Below are positions 8,154-13,750 of a DNA stretch of 13,952 nucleotides, piece by piece; positions within the stretch are counted from its first letter, which is position 1; each line of letters begins with the position of its first letter. The stretch spans positions 1 through 13,952 of the forward strand of contig JADZAD010000162.1 of the NCBI GenBank assembly GCA_020852775.1, in the 5' to 3' direction. The notes beneath the pieces were generated by a model. It did not search any database. It had not been told where the DNA came from and saw only the letters and a program-made list of their open reading frames with translations. The DNA comes from Anaerolineae bacterium (GTDB taxonomy: Bacteria > Chloroflexota > Anaerolineae > Aggregatilineales > UBA3940). Made by a program: the position numbers and the translations under genes.

Positions 8154-8483
8154 CTACCGGTCATCTCCGCTGCCGCCGAGCACTCCACGCGCCCGCCGCG
8201 AGATCAGCTTGTCGATGTTCCCCCGGGCGATCTCCTCCAGGTCGAGGCCGAGTTCCGTTGCAAGCTGTGAGACATACCAGAGCACATCGCCCAGTTCCTT
8301 ACGGATTGCCTCGCGGGTTTCCGCATCTACCTCGCCGCCCCGGTCACGGATGACCTTCTTGATCTTCTCGCAGACCTCACCCGTCTCCCCGGCCAACCCA
8401 AGCGCGGGATAGATGAAGTTATTCCCTACGCCCGGGTACTGGGCGGTATGCGCCGCCTTCTGCTGGTATTCACTGAGTTCCAT
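8154..8483 (-). CDS. MazG-like nucleotide pyrophosphohydrolase
   Basis: This small all-alpha protein (109 residues from ATG 8483) belongs to the MazG/dUTPase-like superfamily, which hydrolyses NTPs or modified nucleotides to NMP and pyrophosphate. The magnesium-binding pattern is intact: E33-x-x-E36 in AGETGEVCEK, then E63-x-x-D66 in KELGDVLWY. It has only one MazG unit, as in the short house-cleaning enzymes, not the duplicated E. coli MazG. A GTG at 8489 would add two residues. The ATG at 8483 is preferred because it begins MELSEYQ, a typical N-terminus, and GGGGTG lies just upstream. It is the first gene of the minus-strand group and diverges from lspA across about 80 nt. No toxin gene is adjacent, so a housekeeping rather than toxin-antitoxin role is inferred. 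Confidence 0.87.
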   Translation of the reverse strand: MELSEYQQKAAHTAQYPGVGNNFIYPALGLAGETGEVCEKIKKVIRDRGGEVDAETREAIRKELGDVLWYVSQLATELGLDLEEIARGNIDKLISRRARGVLGGSGDDR

Positions 8484-8511
8484 AAGCACCCCGTTCAGGT
8501 AGCAATTCAGG

Positions 8512-8531
8512 GATAGTCAGGCTATGCTATC
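8512..8531. promoter_or_regulatory. Overlapping inverted and direct repeats in the mazG-lspA divergent gap
   Basis: GATAG (8512-8516) pairs with CTATC (8527-8531), and a smaller ATAG/CTAT repeat is nested within. On the minus strand ATAGC also occurs twice in tandem. The site lies midway between two divergent start codons, where an operator would be expected. The repeats are short and no confident -35/-10 pair was found on either strand, so regulatory function is only suggested. Confidence 0.25.
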
Positions 8532-8563
8532 TCATCGTTTCTCTGATTGCACAGAGTGGCTGA

Positions 8564-9277
8564 ATGAACACAGAAACCCTCACCGAAACCCCTCCCGGCA
8601 TCGACGCGGCACCCGAACCGCCTTTTCAGTGGCCTGTCTTCTGGCGGCGCTGGTGGATCCTGCTTACCGGGTTTATCGGCGTTCTGGGGTTTGACCAGGT
8701 CGTGAAGTGGCTGGTTGTCACCCGCCTGTTACCTGGCGAATCATGGCATGTTCTGCCCTCTGTCAGCAGCTTTATCCGCGTGACGCACAGCTTCAACACG
8801 GGTGCAGCCTTCGGTATGTTCCCGATGATGTCCGATATCTTCCTGGGACTGGCTATTCTGGCCGTGATCGCTTTTGTGATCTACTACCCCCAACTGCCTG
8901 CCCATGCGGTGTTCTCCCGGATTGGGATGGGCATCATCACCGGTGGGGCGATGAGCAACGCCATCGACCGGCTCAGCCGCGGCCACGTCGTGGACTATGT
9001 GCACGTCCAGTTCACGCCGCAGTTTGCCAACATCTCTAACTTCGCTGATCATGCCATCGTTCTTGGCATGCTGGCACTGGTGGTTGAACAATCTGTGTTT
9101 GAGTACCGCGAAACCCGCGCACAGGCTGCCGGGGCGGCTGCCGTGGAGCCGCTCGCAGATGACAGCCCTGCGGAAGAGACGCATGCAGACGCCGGCCTGC
9201 CACCCGCTGATATGGTGGCAGCCGCGCCGGAATCTGATCCGGACGGGGAGATGTCCGATCGCAGCAGCTCCTCGTAA
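8564..9277 (+). CDS. lspA: Lipoprotein signal peptidase (signal peptidase II)
   Basis: LspA is the membrane aspartyl protease that cuts the signal peptide from diacylglyceryl-modified prolipoproteins. The hallmarks are present: D44-QVVKW in the first membrane helix, FNTGAAFG (77-84), GGAMSNAIDR with catalytic D135, and NFADHAIVLG with catalytic D162. Four membrane helices can be seen at about 30-50, 90-108, 115-133 and 160-176. At 237 residues it is longer than the usual 150-170. It has a hydrophilic N-terminal extension of about 25 residues and a tail of about 55 residues that is Ala/Asp/Glu/Ser-rich and probably disordered. The loop around 132-136 reads SNAIDR where many homologues have gN.iDR, a minor change. 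The start is ATG 8564, with only a weak GAG-type ribosome site. The next gene, 22 nt downstream, encodes a lipoprotein that this enzyme should process. Confidence 0.95.
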   Translation: MNTETLTETPPGIDAAPEPPFQWPVFWRRWWILLTGFIGVLGFDQVVKWLVVTRLLPGESWHVLPSVSSFIRVTHSFNTGAAFGMFPMMSDIFLGLAILAVIAFVIYYPQLPAHAVFSRIGMGIITGGAMSNAIDRLSRGHVVDYVHVQFTPQFANISNFADHAIVLGMLALVVEQSVFEYRETRAQAAGAAAVEPLADDSPAEETHADAGLPPADMVAAAPESDPDGEMSDRSSSS

Positions 9278-9299
9278 CACCCAGCAGGAGGGGGATCCG

Positions 9300-10430
9300 A
9301 TGGAGGGTAGTTCACTGCCACAGGGCCCAACACGAGGGCTCTTCCGCTTTCCGCTGGCTGTGCTGGCGGCGCTTGTCGCTGCGGCGATGGCCTGTGGCCC
9401 TGCCGCACCACCGCAGCCTATCGAACCACAGGCGGCAGCATCTCCCCAGACGACGTACATCATCATCACCAATACACCTGGCTTCACCGCCATCCCCAGC
9501 GAAACGCCATCACCATTTCTGACCGAGACGCTACCCCCCTCCGCCGCCCCGCGTGAGACAATCACGCCCCGGCCCACCAGTTCGCCATTCCCGTCCCTCG
9601 CGCCGCCTGTTGCCCCGCCAGCTATCGCCACGAATACACTTCCCGCTGCCATAGCCGCCACCTCCACGCAATCCACCCGGACACCAACCAGTGTGGCCGC
9701 GGCGACCGTGACGCCCGGAGGTGTCCCCGCAGGCGGTACCGCTGGCAGCAGCGGAGAAGGGTCGGACATCACCGCAGATGGCGCAGGCAACCGTCTGCAG
9801 AACCCCGGCTTTGAGGGCAGTGTTCGCGGCGTGATCTTCGGCGAAGTCAACGTATTCCAGGGTTGGGAACCGTTCTATTGTGACCAGCCGTACACTGCCG
9901 GTCAGTGCCCGGCACCACGCCCCTGCCCACCCGGCCAGACTTTCGGCTGCAATCCACCCGAGCTGCGAATGGGGCGGCCTGAATACAAACCCAGTGACAT
10001 CCCGAGCCGGGTCCACAGCGGCGGCACCGCACAGCAGTGGTTCTGCTTCTTCCGCACCTGCCAGGCCGGGGTCTTCCAGACCTTCACCACCACCCCCGGA
10101 GCACAGTGCGAAGTTGGCGCGTATGTCCAGAGCTGGAGTAACTTCGACAGCGATATCGAATCTGACGGGCTGGATACGGCGGACGGGCGCGACAACTCGC
10201 GCTGGTTCATCAAGGTTGATCCGTCGGGCGGCGCCAATGCCTTCGCCTCCAACCTGATCGTCAGCCGCGCCTTTACCTATACGGATGGGCATTACGATAA
10301 GTACGTCAAGATACGGATGACTTTCACCGCGACCAGCGACCGGGCAACCGTGTTCTTCGAGAACTTCCGGCTCTGGCCGATCGACAATAACGACAATTAC
10401 ATCGACGACGCTTACGCGATCTGCCGGTAG
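9300..10430 (+). CDS. Secreted lipoprotein with Thr/Pro-rich linker and cysteine-rich beta-sandwich domain
   Basis: The 376-residue protein has a lipoprotein signal peptide: a charged start (R12, R16), a hydrophobic core at about 18-30, and a lipobox AMA-C with the acylated Cys at 32. Residues about 33-160 form a Pro/Thr/Ser/Ala-rich linker that would hold the C-terminal domain away from the membrane. That domain (about 164-376) starts with LQNPGFEG and contains WEPF, then a GVFQTFTTTPG segment. This is the pattern of galactose-binding-like or CBM4/9-like sandwiches that bind sugars. It carries eight cysteines (194, 203, 209, 217, 249, 254, 270, 375), so disulfides are likely. The reading frame is open further upstream inside lspA, but AGGAGGGGG at 9286-9294 and the signal peptide fix the start at 9300. 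Sugar binding is inferred from the fold pattern only. Confidence 0.85.
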   Translation: MEGSSLPQGPTRGLFRFPLAVLAALVAAAMACGPAAPPQPIEPQAAASPQTTYIIITNTPGFTAIPSETPSPFLTETLPPSAAPRETITPRPTSSPFPSLAPPVAPPAIATNTLPAAIAATSTQSTRTPTSVAAATVTPGGVPAGGTAGSSGEGSDITADGAGNRLQNPGFEGSVRGVIFGEVNVFQGWEPFYCDQPYTAGQCPAPRPCPPGQTFGCNPPELRMGRPEYKPSDIPSRVHSGGTAQQWFCFFRTCQAGVFQTFTTTPGAQCEVGAYVQSWSNFDSDIESDGLDTADGRDNSRWFIKVDPSGGANAFASNLIVSRAFTYTDGHYDKYVKIRMTFTATSDRATVFFENFRLWPIDNNDNYIDDAYAICR

Positions 10431-10432
10431 CC

Positions 10433-10831
10433 ATGCCCCCGCGTGATAACGCCCCCCGGCTGGGGAAGCAGCATCGCGCCACAGGCGCCCCCGGCCTGAA
10501 ACGCGAGTGGCGGGCGCTGCGCCGCCACATCGAGCAGTTGGTCGAGACAGGCGACACCGCTGCCCTGGATGCACTGGGGGAGCGGGCGGTTCCGGAACTG
10601 GTACGCATTGCCGCGGATCGCCAGGAGCCTGACTTCAATCGTATCTACGCCGCGATCGCGCTTGCGGAGATCGGCAGCCTGCGGGCCGTCGCGCCACTGA
10701 CGCGCATCCTGCTCGCGGAGGTAGGTCACCCGGGTTCGGAGAACGTCGTCTACGAGGTGGGTGCAGCACTGGCGCAAATTGGCACGCCGGAAGCACTCAC
10801 GGCGGTGCGGCATGCCGGATTACCGTTCTGA
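10433..10831 (+). CDS. Small HEAT-repeat-like protein
   Basis: The 132-residue protein is basic at its N-terminus (about 1-31, rich in Arg and Lys). It then forms two to three helical pairs of HEAT or PBS-lyase type: about 41-62, 69-97 (YAAIALAEIGSLRAVAPLTRIL) and 102-128 (YEVGAALAQIGTPEALTAV). Such repeats bind other proteins. No enzyme motif, signal peptide or membrane segment is seen. The ATG lies two nucleotides after the stop of the lipoprotein gene and has no Shine-Dalgarno sequence of its own, so translation is probably coupled to that gene. The partner is unknown. The position in the lspA-lipoprotein group suggests a shared transcript rather than a known shared function. Confidence 0.75.
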   Translation: MPPRDNAPRLGKQHRATGAPGLKREWRALRRHIEQLVETGDTAALDALGERAVPELVRIAADRQEPDFNRIYAAIALAEIGSLRAVAPLTRILLAEVGHPGSENVVYEVGAALAQIGTPEALTAVRHAGLPF

Positions 10832-10833
10832 AG

Positions 10834-10853
10834 TCCGGGCAAAACACCCCGGA
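10834..10853 (+). terminator. Short hairpin just after the HEAT-like gene
   Basis: A perfect 6-bp stem (10834-10839 with 10848-10853) and an 8-nt loop begin three bases after the stop codon, with no T tract. It could protect the 3' end of the lspA group transcript or terminate weakly just before the tRNA promoter. Confidence 0.3.
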
Positions 10854-10857
10854 GAAG

Positions 10858-10886
10858 TTGACGCGCCGGGAAGGGACGGATATAAT
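10858..10886 (+). promoter_or_regulatory. Sigma-70 promoter of tRNA-Asn
   Basis: The site reads TTGACG (10858-10863), a 17-nt spacer, then TATAAT (10881-10886), which is nearly perfect consensus. Transcription would begin near 10893, about five bases before the tRNA. Confidence 0.85.
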
Positions 10887-10897
10887 TCCGGTCGTCT

Positions 10898-10969
10898 TCC
10901 ATCGTAGCTCAATGGCAGAGCATCCGGCTGTTAACCGGAGGGTTACTGGTTCGAGTCCAGTCGATGGAG
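10898..10969 (+). tRNA. tRNA-Asn (anticodon GTT)
   Basis: A full cloverleaf folds. The acceptor stem is 10898-10904 with 10962-10968, and the discriminator base is G10969. The D stem is 10907-10910 with 10918-10921. The anticodon stem is 10923-10927 with 10935-10939, with GTT at 10930-10932. The T stem is 10945-10949 with 10957-10961, around a TTCGAGT loop. All stems pair by Watson-Crick rules. The 3' CCA is not encoded (GCT follows), so it must be added after transcription. It has its own promoter and a strong terminator, so it forms a single-gene unit. Confidence 0.97.
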
Positions 10970-10976
10970 CTGAGAG

Positions 10977-11000
10977 ACCCGGATACGCTCCGGGTTTTTT
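10977..11000 (+). terminator. Rho-independent terminator of tRNA-Asn
   Basis: A perfect 7-bp stem (10977-10983 with 10989-10995) and a 5-nt loop run into six Ts (10995-11000), seven bases after the tRNA ends. This is a textbook intrinsic terminator. Confidence 0.9.
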
Positions 11001-11024
11001 GTTGTGTGGCACGGCGCGGAGACA

Positions 11025-11054
11025 TTGACCGCCGTGAAAGCGGTCTGGTATAAT
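11025..11054 (+). promoter_or_regulatory. Sigma-70 promoter of tadA and probably tRNA-Ser
   Basis: The site reads TTGACC (11025-11030), an 18-nt spacer, then TATAAT (11049-11054). The predicted start point near 11061 leaves only about 10 nt before the tadA ATG and no Shine-Dalgarno sequence, so the message would be close to leaderless. Confidence 0.82.
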
Positions 11055-11071
11055 CCCGGCTCAATCCAGAT

Positions 11072-11545
11072 ATGGAACCTGACACTCACACGATCTGGAT
11101 GCAGGCGGCCCTCGCTGAAGCCCGCAAAGCCCTCGCGCTGGGGGATGTGCCGGTCGGAGCGGTGGCTGTGTATGATGGTCGGATCATCGGCAGCGGCTTC
11201 AATCGCAAGGAAATCGACGATGACCCGGTTGGGCATGCCGAGATCTACGCGCTGCGAGAAGCGGCAAAGGCGCTGGGTAGCTGGCGCCTGATCGATGTAA
11301 CGTTGTACTGCACGCTGGAGCCCTGTGCGATGTGTGCGGGTGCCATGGTGCAGGCGCGGCTGCCCCTGCTGGTATGGGGTGCCGATGACCCGAAGGCCGG
11401 AGCAGGCGGGTCTGTGATGGATCTGCTGCATCATGAGCGGCTGAATCATCGGGTCGAAGTGGTGCATGGTGTTCTGGCCGAGGAATCCACCATGCTCCTG
11501 CAGGAGTTTTTTGGCCTGCTGCGTCGCCAGCGCAGGCAGGCATAG
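11072..11545 (+). CDS. tadA: tRNA-specific adenosine deaminase
   Basis: TadA converts adenosine-34 of tRNA-Arg(ACG) to inosine, which widens wobble reading. The 157-residue protein has the zinc deaminase core: H55-A-E57, where E57 shuttles the proton, and PC85AMC88, where the cysteines hold zinc with H55. The VPVGAV segment (26-31) and TLEPCAMCAGAM (81-92) match the family closely, and length is normal. The ATG at 11072 is chosen because IWMQAAL then aligns with the family's N-terminal helix; an ATG at 11099 would cut into it. A consensus promoter sits about 10 nt before the start and no ribosome-binding site is visible. It lies between tRNA-Asn and tRNA-Ser; the latter begins 12 nt after the stop codon, so both are likely on one transcript. 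Guanine or cytosine deaminase roles are less likely given the motifs. Confidence 0.93.
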   Translation: MEPDTHTIWMQAALAEARKALALGDVPVGAVAVYDGRIIGSGFNRKEIDDDPVGHAEIYALREAAKALGSWRLIDVTLYCTLEPCAMCAGAMVQARLPLLVWGADDPKAGAGGSVMDLLHHERLNHRVEVVHGVLAEESTMLLQEFFGLLRRQRRQA

Positions 11546-11557
11546 CAGGGCCCTTAC

Positions 11558-11644
11558 GGAGAGGTGCCAGAGTGGTTGAATGGGGCGGTCTCGAAAACCG
11601 TTGTGAGCTTCTGCTCACCGTGGGTTCGAATCCCACCCTCTCCG
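11558..11644 (+). tRNA. tRNA-Ser (anticodon CGA)
   Basis: This 87-nt class II tRNA has an acceptor stem 11558-11564 with 11637-11643 and discriminator G11644. The anticodon stem is 11585-11589 with 11597-11601, including one G-T pair, and carries CGA at 11592-11594. A long variable arm (11603-11618, stem GTGAGC/GCTCAC) is diagnostic of serine. The T arm has a TTCGAAT loop. It reads UCG codons. The 3' CCA is not encoded. No promoter is seen in the 12 nt separating it from tadA, so it probably matures from the tadA transcript. Confidence 0.96.
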
Positions 11645-11659
11645 CCTTTGGTTACAGAT

Positions 11660-11703
11660 GGCTGGTGCCCCAGCCGCCGGGTGTTTGAGTCGCACCCTCG
11701 TTG
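11660..11703 (+). other. Degenerate echo of the tRNA-Ser 3' half (possible tRNA relic)
   Basis: About 59 nt downstream of the matching part of tRNA-Ser, 11677-11703 aligns without gaps to the tRNA 3' end (11618-11644). Nineteen of 27 bases match by eye, and 14 of 17 match over the T loop and 3' strand of the T stem. A 6-bp hairpin (11660-11665 with 11670-11675) precedes it, where a serine tRNA would have its variable arm. No 5' half is recognisable and T-stem pairing is broken, so it is not a working tRNA. It may be a duplication relic, an old attachment-site scar, or chance. Confidence 0.3.
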
Positions 11704-11712
11704 ATGGTGTTC

Positions 11713-11748
11713 AGGCCACCGGTTTGCCGACGGTGGCCTTTCGCTTTT
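11713..11748 (+). terminator. Rho-independent terminator after tRNA-Ser
   Basis: A perfect 9-bp stem (11713-11721 with 11731-11739) and a 9-nt loop are followed by a T-rich tail (TTTCGCTTTT). It closes the tadA/tRNA-Ser transcription unit and insulates it from the next promoter. Confidence 0.8.
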
Positions 11749-11790
11749 ACGCCTGATTGGCGGCCGTGGCCCAGACCCGGTCTACAGTTA

Positions 11791-11819
11791 TCGACAGGGT
11801 TTTCACCGGTCGCTATAAT
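11791..11819 (+). promoter_or_regulatory. Sigma-70 promoter of the carbamoyltransferase gene
   Basis: TCGACA (11791-11796), a 17-nt spacer and a perfect TATAAT (11814-11819) predict a start near 11826. This gives a 5' leader of about 56 nt before the ATG at 11882. Confidence 0.8.
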
Positions 11820-11825
11820 ACCTGC

Positions 11826-11848
11826 GCCGGGGCAGGATTGCGCCCGGC
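11826..11848 (+). promoter_or_regulatory. Hairpin at the predicted 5' end of the carbamoyltransferase mRNA
   Basis: GCCGGG (11826-11831) pairs perfectly with CCCGGC (11843-11848) across an 11-nt loop. The stem would begin at about the first transcribed base. Hairpins at this position often protect a message from 5'-end decay. No ligand-binding riboswitch class is recognised. Confidence 0.4.
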
Positions 11849-11881
11849 ATGATCCTTATGACAGGAGAGCACTGAGAGCTC

Positions 11882-13684
11882 ATGTATATCCTGGGTATTT
11901 CCTGCTACTACCATGACGCCGCCGCCTGTATCCTCAAGGACGGCGAGCTCATCGCCGCCTCGGCGGAGGAACGCTTCTCCCGCATCAAGCACGACTCCGG
12001 CTTCCCACGCCTGTCGATCGATTTCTGCCTGAAGATGGCCGGGATCACTGCCCAGGACGTTGACTATGTGGTCTTCTATGAGAAGCCGCTGCTCAAGTTC
12101 GAGCGCATCCTCCTGACCGCTCTCGGCACCTATCCACGCTCACTCACGATGTTCCGCGAGTCGATGATCGCGTGGTTCAACGAGAAGCTGTGGATCAAAA
12201 CGCACCTGCGTGACGAGCTTGGGATCGAAGACAGAAAGCTCCTGTTCGTCGAGCACCATCTCTCGCACGCAGCCAGTGCATTCTTCGCCTCCCCGTACAA
12301 GGAGGCCGCGATCCTGACCGTTGACGGCGTTGGCGAATGGACCACTGCTGCCATCGGCACCGGCAAGGCTGTCTGGGACGGCGAGGGCACGAACGCGATC
12401 GATCTCGTCAGCGAGACCCGCTTCCCGCATTCGCTCGGCCTGTTGTATTCGGCGTTTACCGCCTATCTCGGCTTCCAGGTCAACGAGGGTGAGTACAAGG
12501 TCATGGGTATGGCTCCGTTCGGTGAGCCAACCTTCATGGACAAGGTGTACAAAGTCGTCAACGTCGGGAATGATGGCAGCATCAAGCTCGACATGGACTA
12601 CTTCTCCTATCACTACTCAGCGACCAGGACGTTCAACAACCAGTTCGTCAACCTGTTCGGCCCCGCGCGTGAGCCGGAGATACCATTCTTCACTTCCAGG
12701 ACGCACCCTGAACGGGCCGGCGATGCCGCGACGCGTGAGAATGAACGCTACGCCAATATCGCGGCCAGCATCCAGCGCGTGACGGAAGATATCCTGATCA
12801 GGATGGCGCAGCACGCCTACGAAATCACCGGCGCGAAGGCACTGTGCATGGCGGGTGGCGTCGCGCTGAACAGCGTTGCCAATGGCCGTATCCTCGATGA
12901 AACACCGTTTGAGGAACTGTGGATCCAACCTGAGGCGGGTGACGCTGGTGGCGCGCTTGGCGCGGCGCTGTCTGCCTATCATGTCCTGCTCGGCCAGCCG
13001 CGCAAGCATGTCATGGAGACGCCCTACTACGGCGAGGAATTCACCCCGGATCAGATCCGGACTTTCCTCACGCAGAACAACATCCCATATGTCGAGGCCA
13101 AAGACGACAATGAGATGCTTGATCGCACCGCTGAGACGATCATCAACGGCGGGGTGGTGGGCTGGTTCCAGGGCCGCTTCGAGTGGGGGCCACGCGCGCT
13201 CGGCAGCCGCAGCATCCTCGCGGACCCGCGCCGGGAGGAAATGAAGGACATCGTTAACGTCAAGATCAAGTTCCTCGAGCCATTCCGCCCATTCGCGCCT
13301 GTCACGCTGGAAGAGAAAGCCAACGACTTCTTTGAGATGGGCAAGTATGACGGCCAGATGACGCCACGCTTCATGCTCGTCGTGCGCCCGATCTTTGAGA
13401 ACAAGTGGGATGTCATCCCGGCGGTGACACATGTCAATGGCGGTGGACGCCTGCAAACTGTCAAGCGCGAACACAATTCACGCTACTACGGCGTGATCGA
13501 GCGCTTCGGGCAGGCAACCGGCGTCCCGGTGCTGCTGAACACCAGCTACCATCTGCGTGGTGAGCCGATCGTCACCACGCCGGCGAACGCTTTCAATACA
13601 TTCCGCAAAGGTGCGCTCGAACTGCTGGTCATGGATCGCTTCCTGGTGTACAAGGATGCCCTCGACAGCAATGGAAATAAGTAA
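11882..13684 (+). CDS. Carbamoyltransferase, NodU/CmcH/TobZ family
   Basis: This 600-residue enzyme transfers a carbamoyl group from carbamoyl phosphate, through carbamoyl-adenylate, to a hydroxyl on a sugar or natural product. The N-terminal ASKHA-fold domain opens MYILGISCYYHDAAA (1-15). It holds the metal-site histidines H125 and H129 in EHHLSHAAS, D148 in TVDGVGEW, the AGGVALNSVANG motif (324-335) and D354 in EAGDAGGALG. The C-terminal YrdC-like domain carries FQGRFEWGPRALGSRSILAD (429-448) and LLNTSYHLRGEPIV (551-564). Length is typical and both domains look intact. AGGAGAG at 11863-11869 lies 12 nt before the ATG, with a closer GAGAG at 11874-11878. It has its own promoter, and a small membrane protein follows 66 nt later. 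The acceptor cannot be read from sequence; surface sugars or a small molecule are both possible. Confidence 0.93.
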   Translation: MYILGISCYYHDAAACILKDGELIAASAEERFSRIKHDSGFPRLSIDFCLKMAGITAQDVDYVVFYEKPLLKFERILLTALGTYPRSLTMFRESMIAWFNEKLWIKTHLRDELGIEDRKLLFVEHHLSHAASAFFASPYKEAAILTVDGVGEWTTAAIGTGKAVWDGEGTNAIDLVSETRFPHSLGLLYSAFTAYLGFQVNEGEYKVMGMAPFGEPTFMDKVYKVVNVGNDGSIKLDMDYFSYHYSATRTFNNQFVNLFGPAREPEIPFFTSRTHPERAGDAATRENERYANIAASIQRVTEDILIRMAQHAYEITGAKALCMAGGVALNSVANGRILDETPFEELWIQPEAGDAGGALGAALSAYHVLLGQPRKHVMETPYYGEEFTPDQIRTFLTQNNIPYVEAKDDNEMLDRTAETIINGGVVGWFQGRFEWGPRALGSRSILADPRREEMKDIVNVKIKFLEPFRPFAPVTLEEKANDFFEMGKYDGQMTPRFMLVVRPIFENKWDVIPAVTHVNGGGRLQTVKREHNSRYYGVIERFGQATGVPVLLNTSYHLRGEPIVTTPANAFNTFRKGALELLVMDRFLVYKDALDSNGNK

Positions 13685-13698
13685 ACCCGCCGGCAGCA

Positions 13699-13717
13699 CA
13701 GCCGGGAGCGCCGGCTG
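13699..13717 (+). other. Intercistronic hairpin between the carbamoyltransferase and the small membrane protein
   Basis: A perfect 7-bp GC-rich stem (13699-13705 with 13711-13717) has a 5-nt loop and no T tract after it. It probably stabilises or tunes the message between two co-transcribed genes rather than ending transcription. Confidence 0.35.
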
Positions 13718-13750
13718 GATACCCGGTAGTTCTTTTCAGGAGTAACAGGC

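Noticed and set aside
8154..8483. MazG-like gene as part of a toxin-antitoxin or phage-defence system
   Set aside because: No toxin, nuclease or defence gene is adjacent; the neighbours are metabolic genes.
8997..9299. Upstream extension of the lipoprotein reading frame into lspA, which would give a 477-residue protein
   Set aside because: The extension overlaps lspA in another frame and has no protein-like pattern. A strong ribosome site and a lipoprotein signal peptide place the start at 9300.
8741..9850. Long minus-strand open frame of 369 codons opposite lspA and the lipoprotein
   Set aside because: It is antisense to two well-supported genes, contains no recognisable domain, and is expected by chance in GC-rich DNA.
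9531..10574. Long minus-strand open frame of 347 codons opposite the lipoprotein and HEAT-like genes
   Set aside because: Its Gly/Arg-rich composition is typical of a shadow frame, and it has no motif.
11788..11796. TTATCGACA, one base from a DnaA box
   Set aside because: It is a single site overlapping the -35 element of a clear promoter, with no cluster, AT-rich stretch or origin gene nearby.
12617..13474. Minus-strand open frame of 285 codons inside the carbamoyltransferase gene
   Set aside because: It is a shadow of a strongly conserved coding region on the other strand, with no domain of its own.
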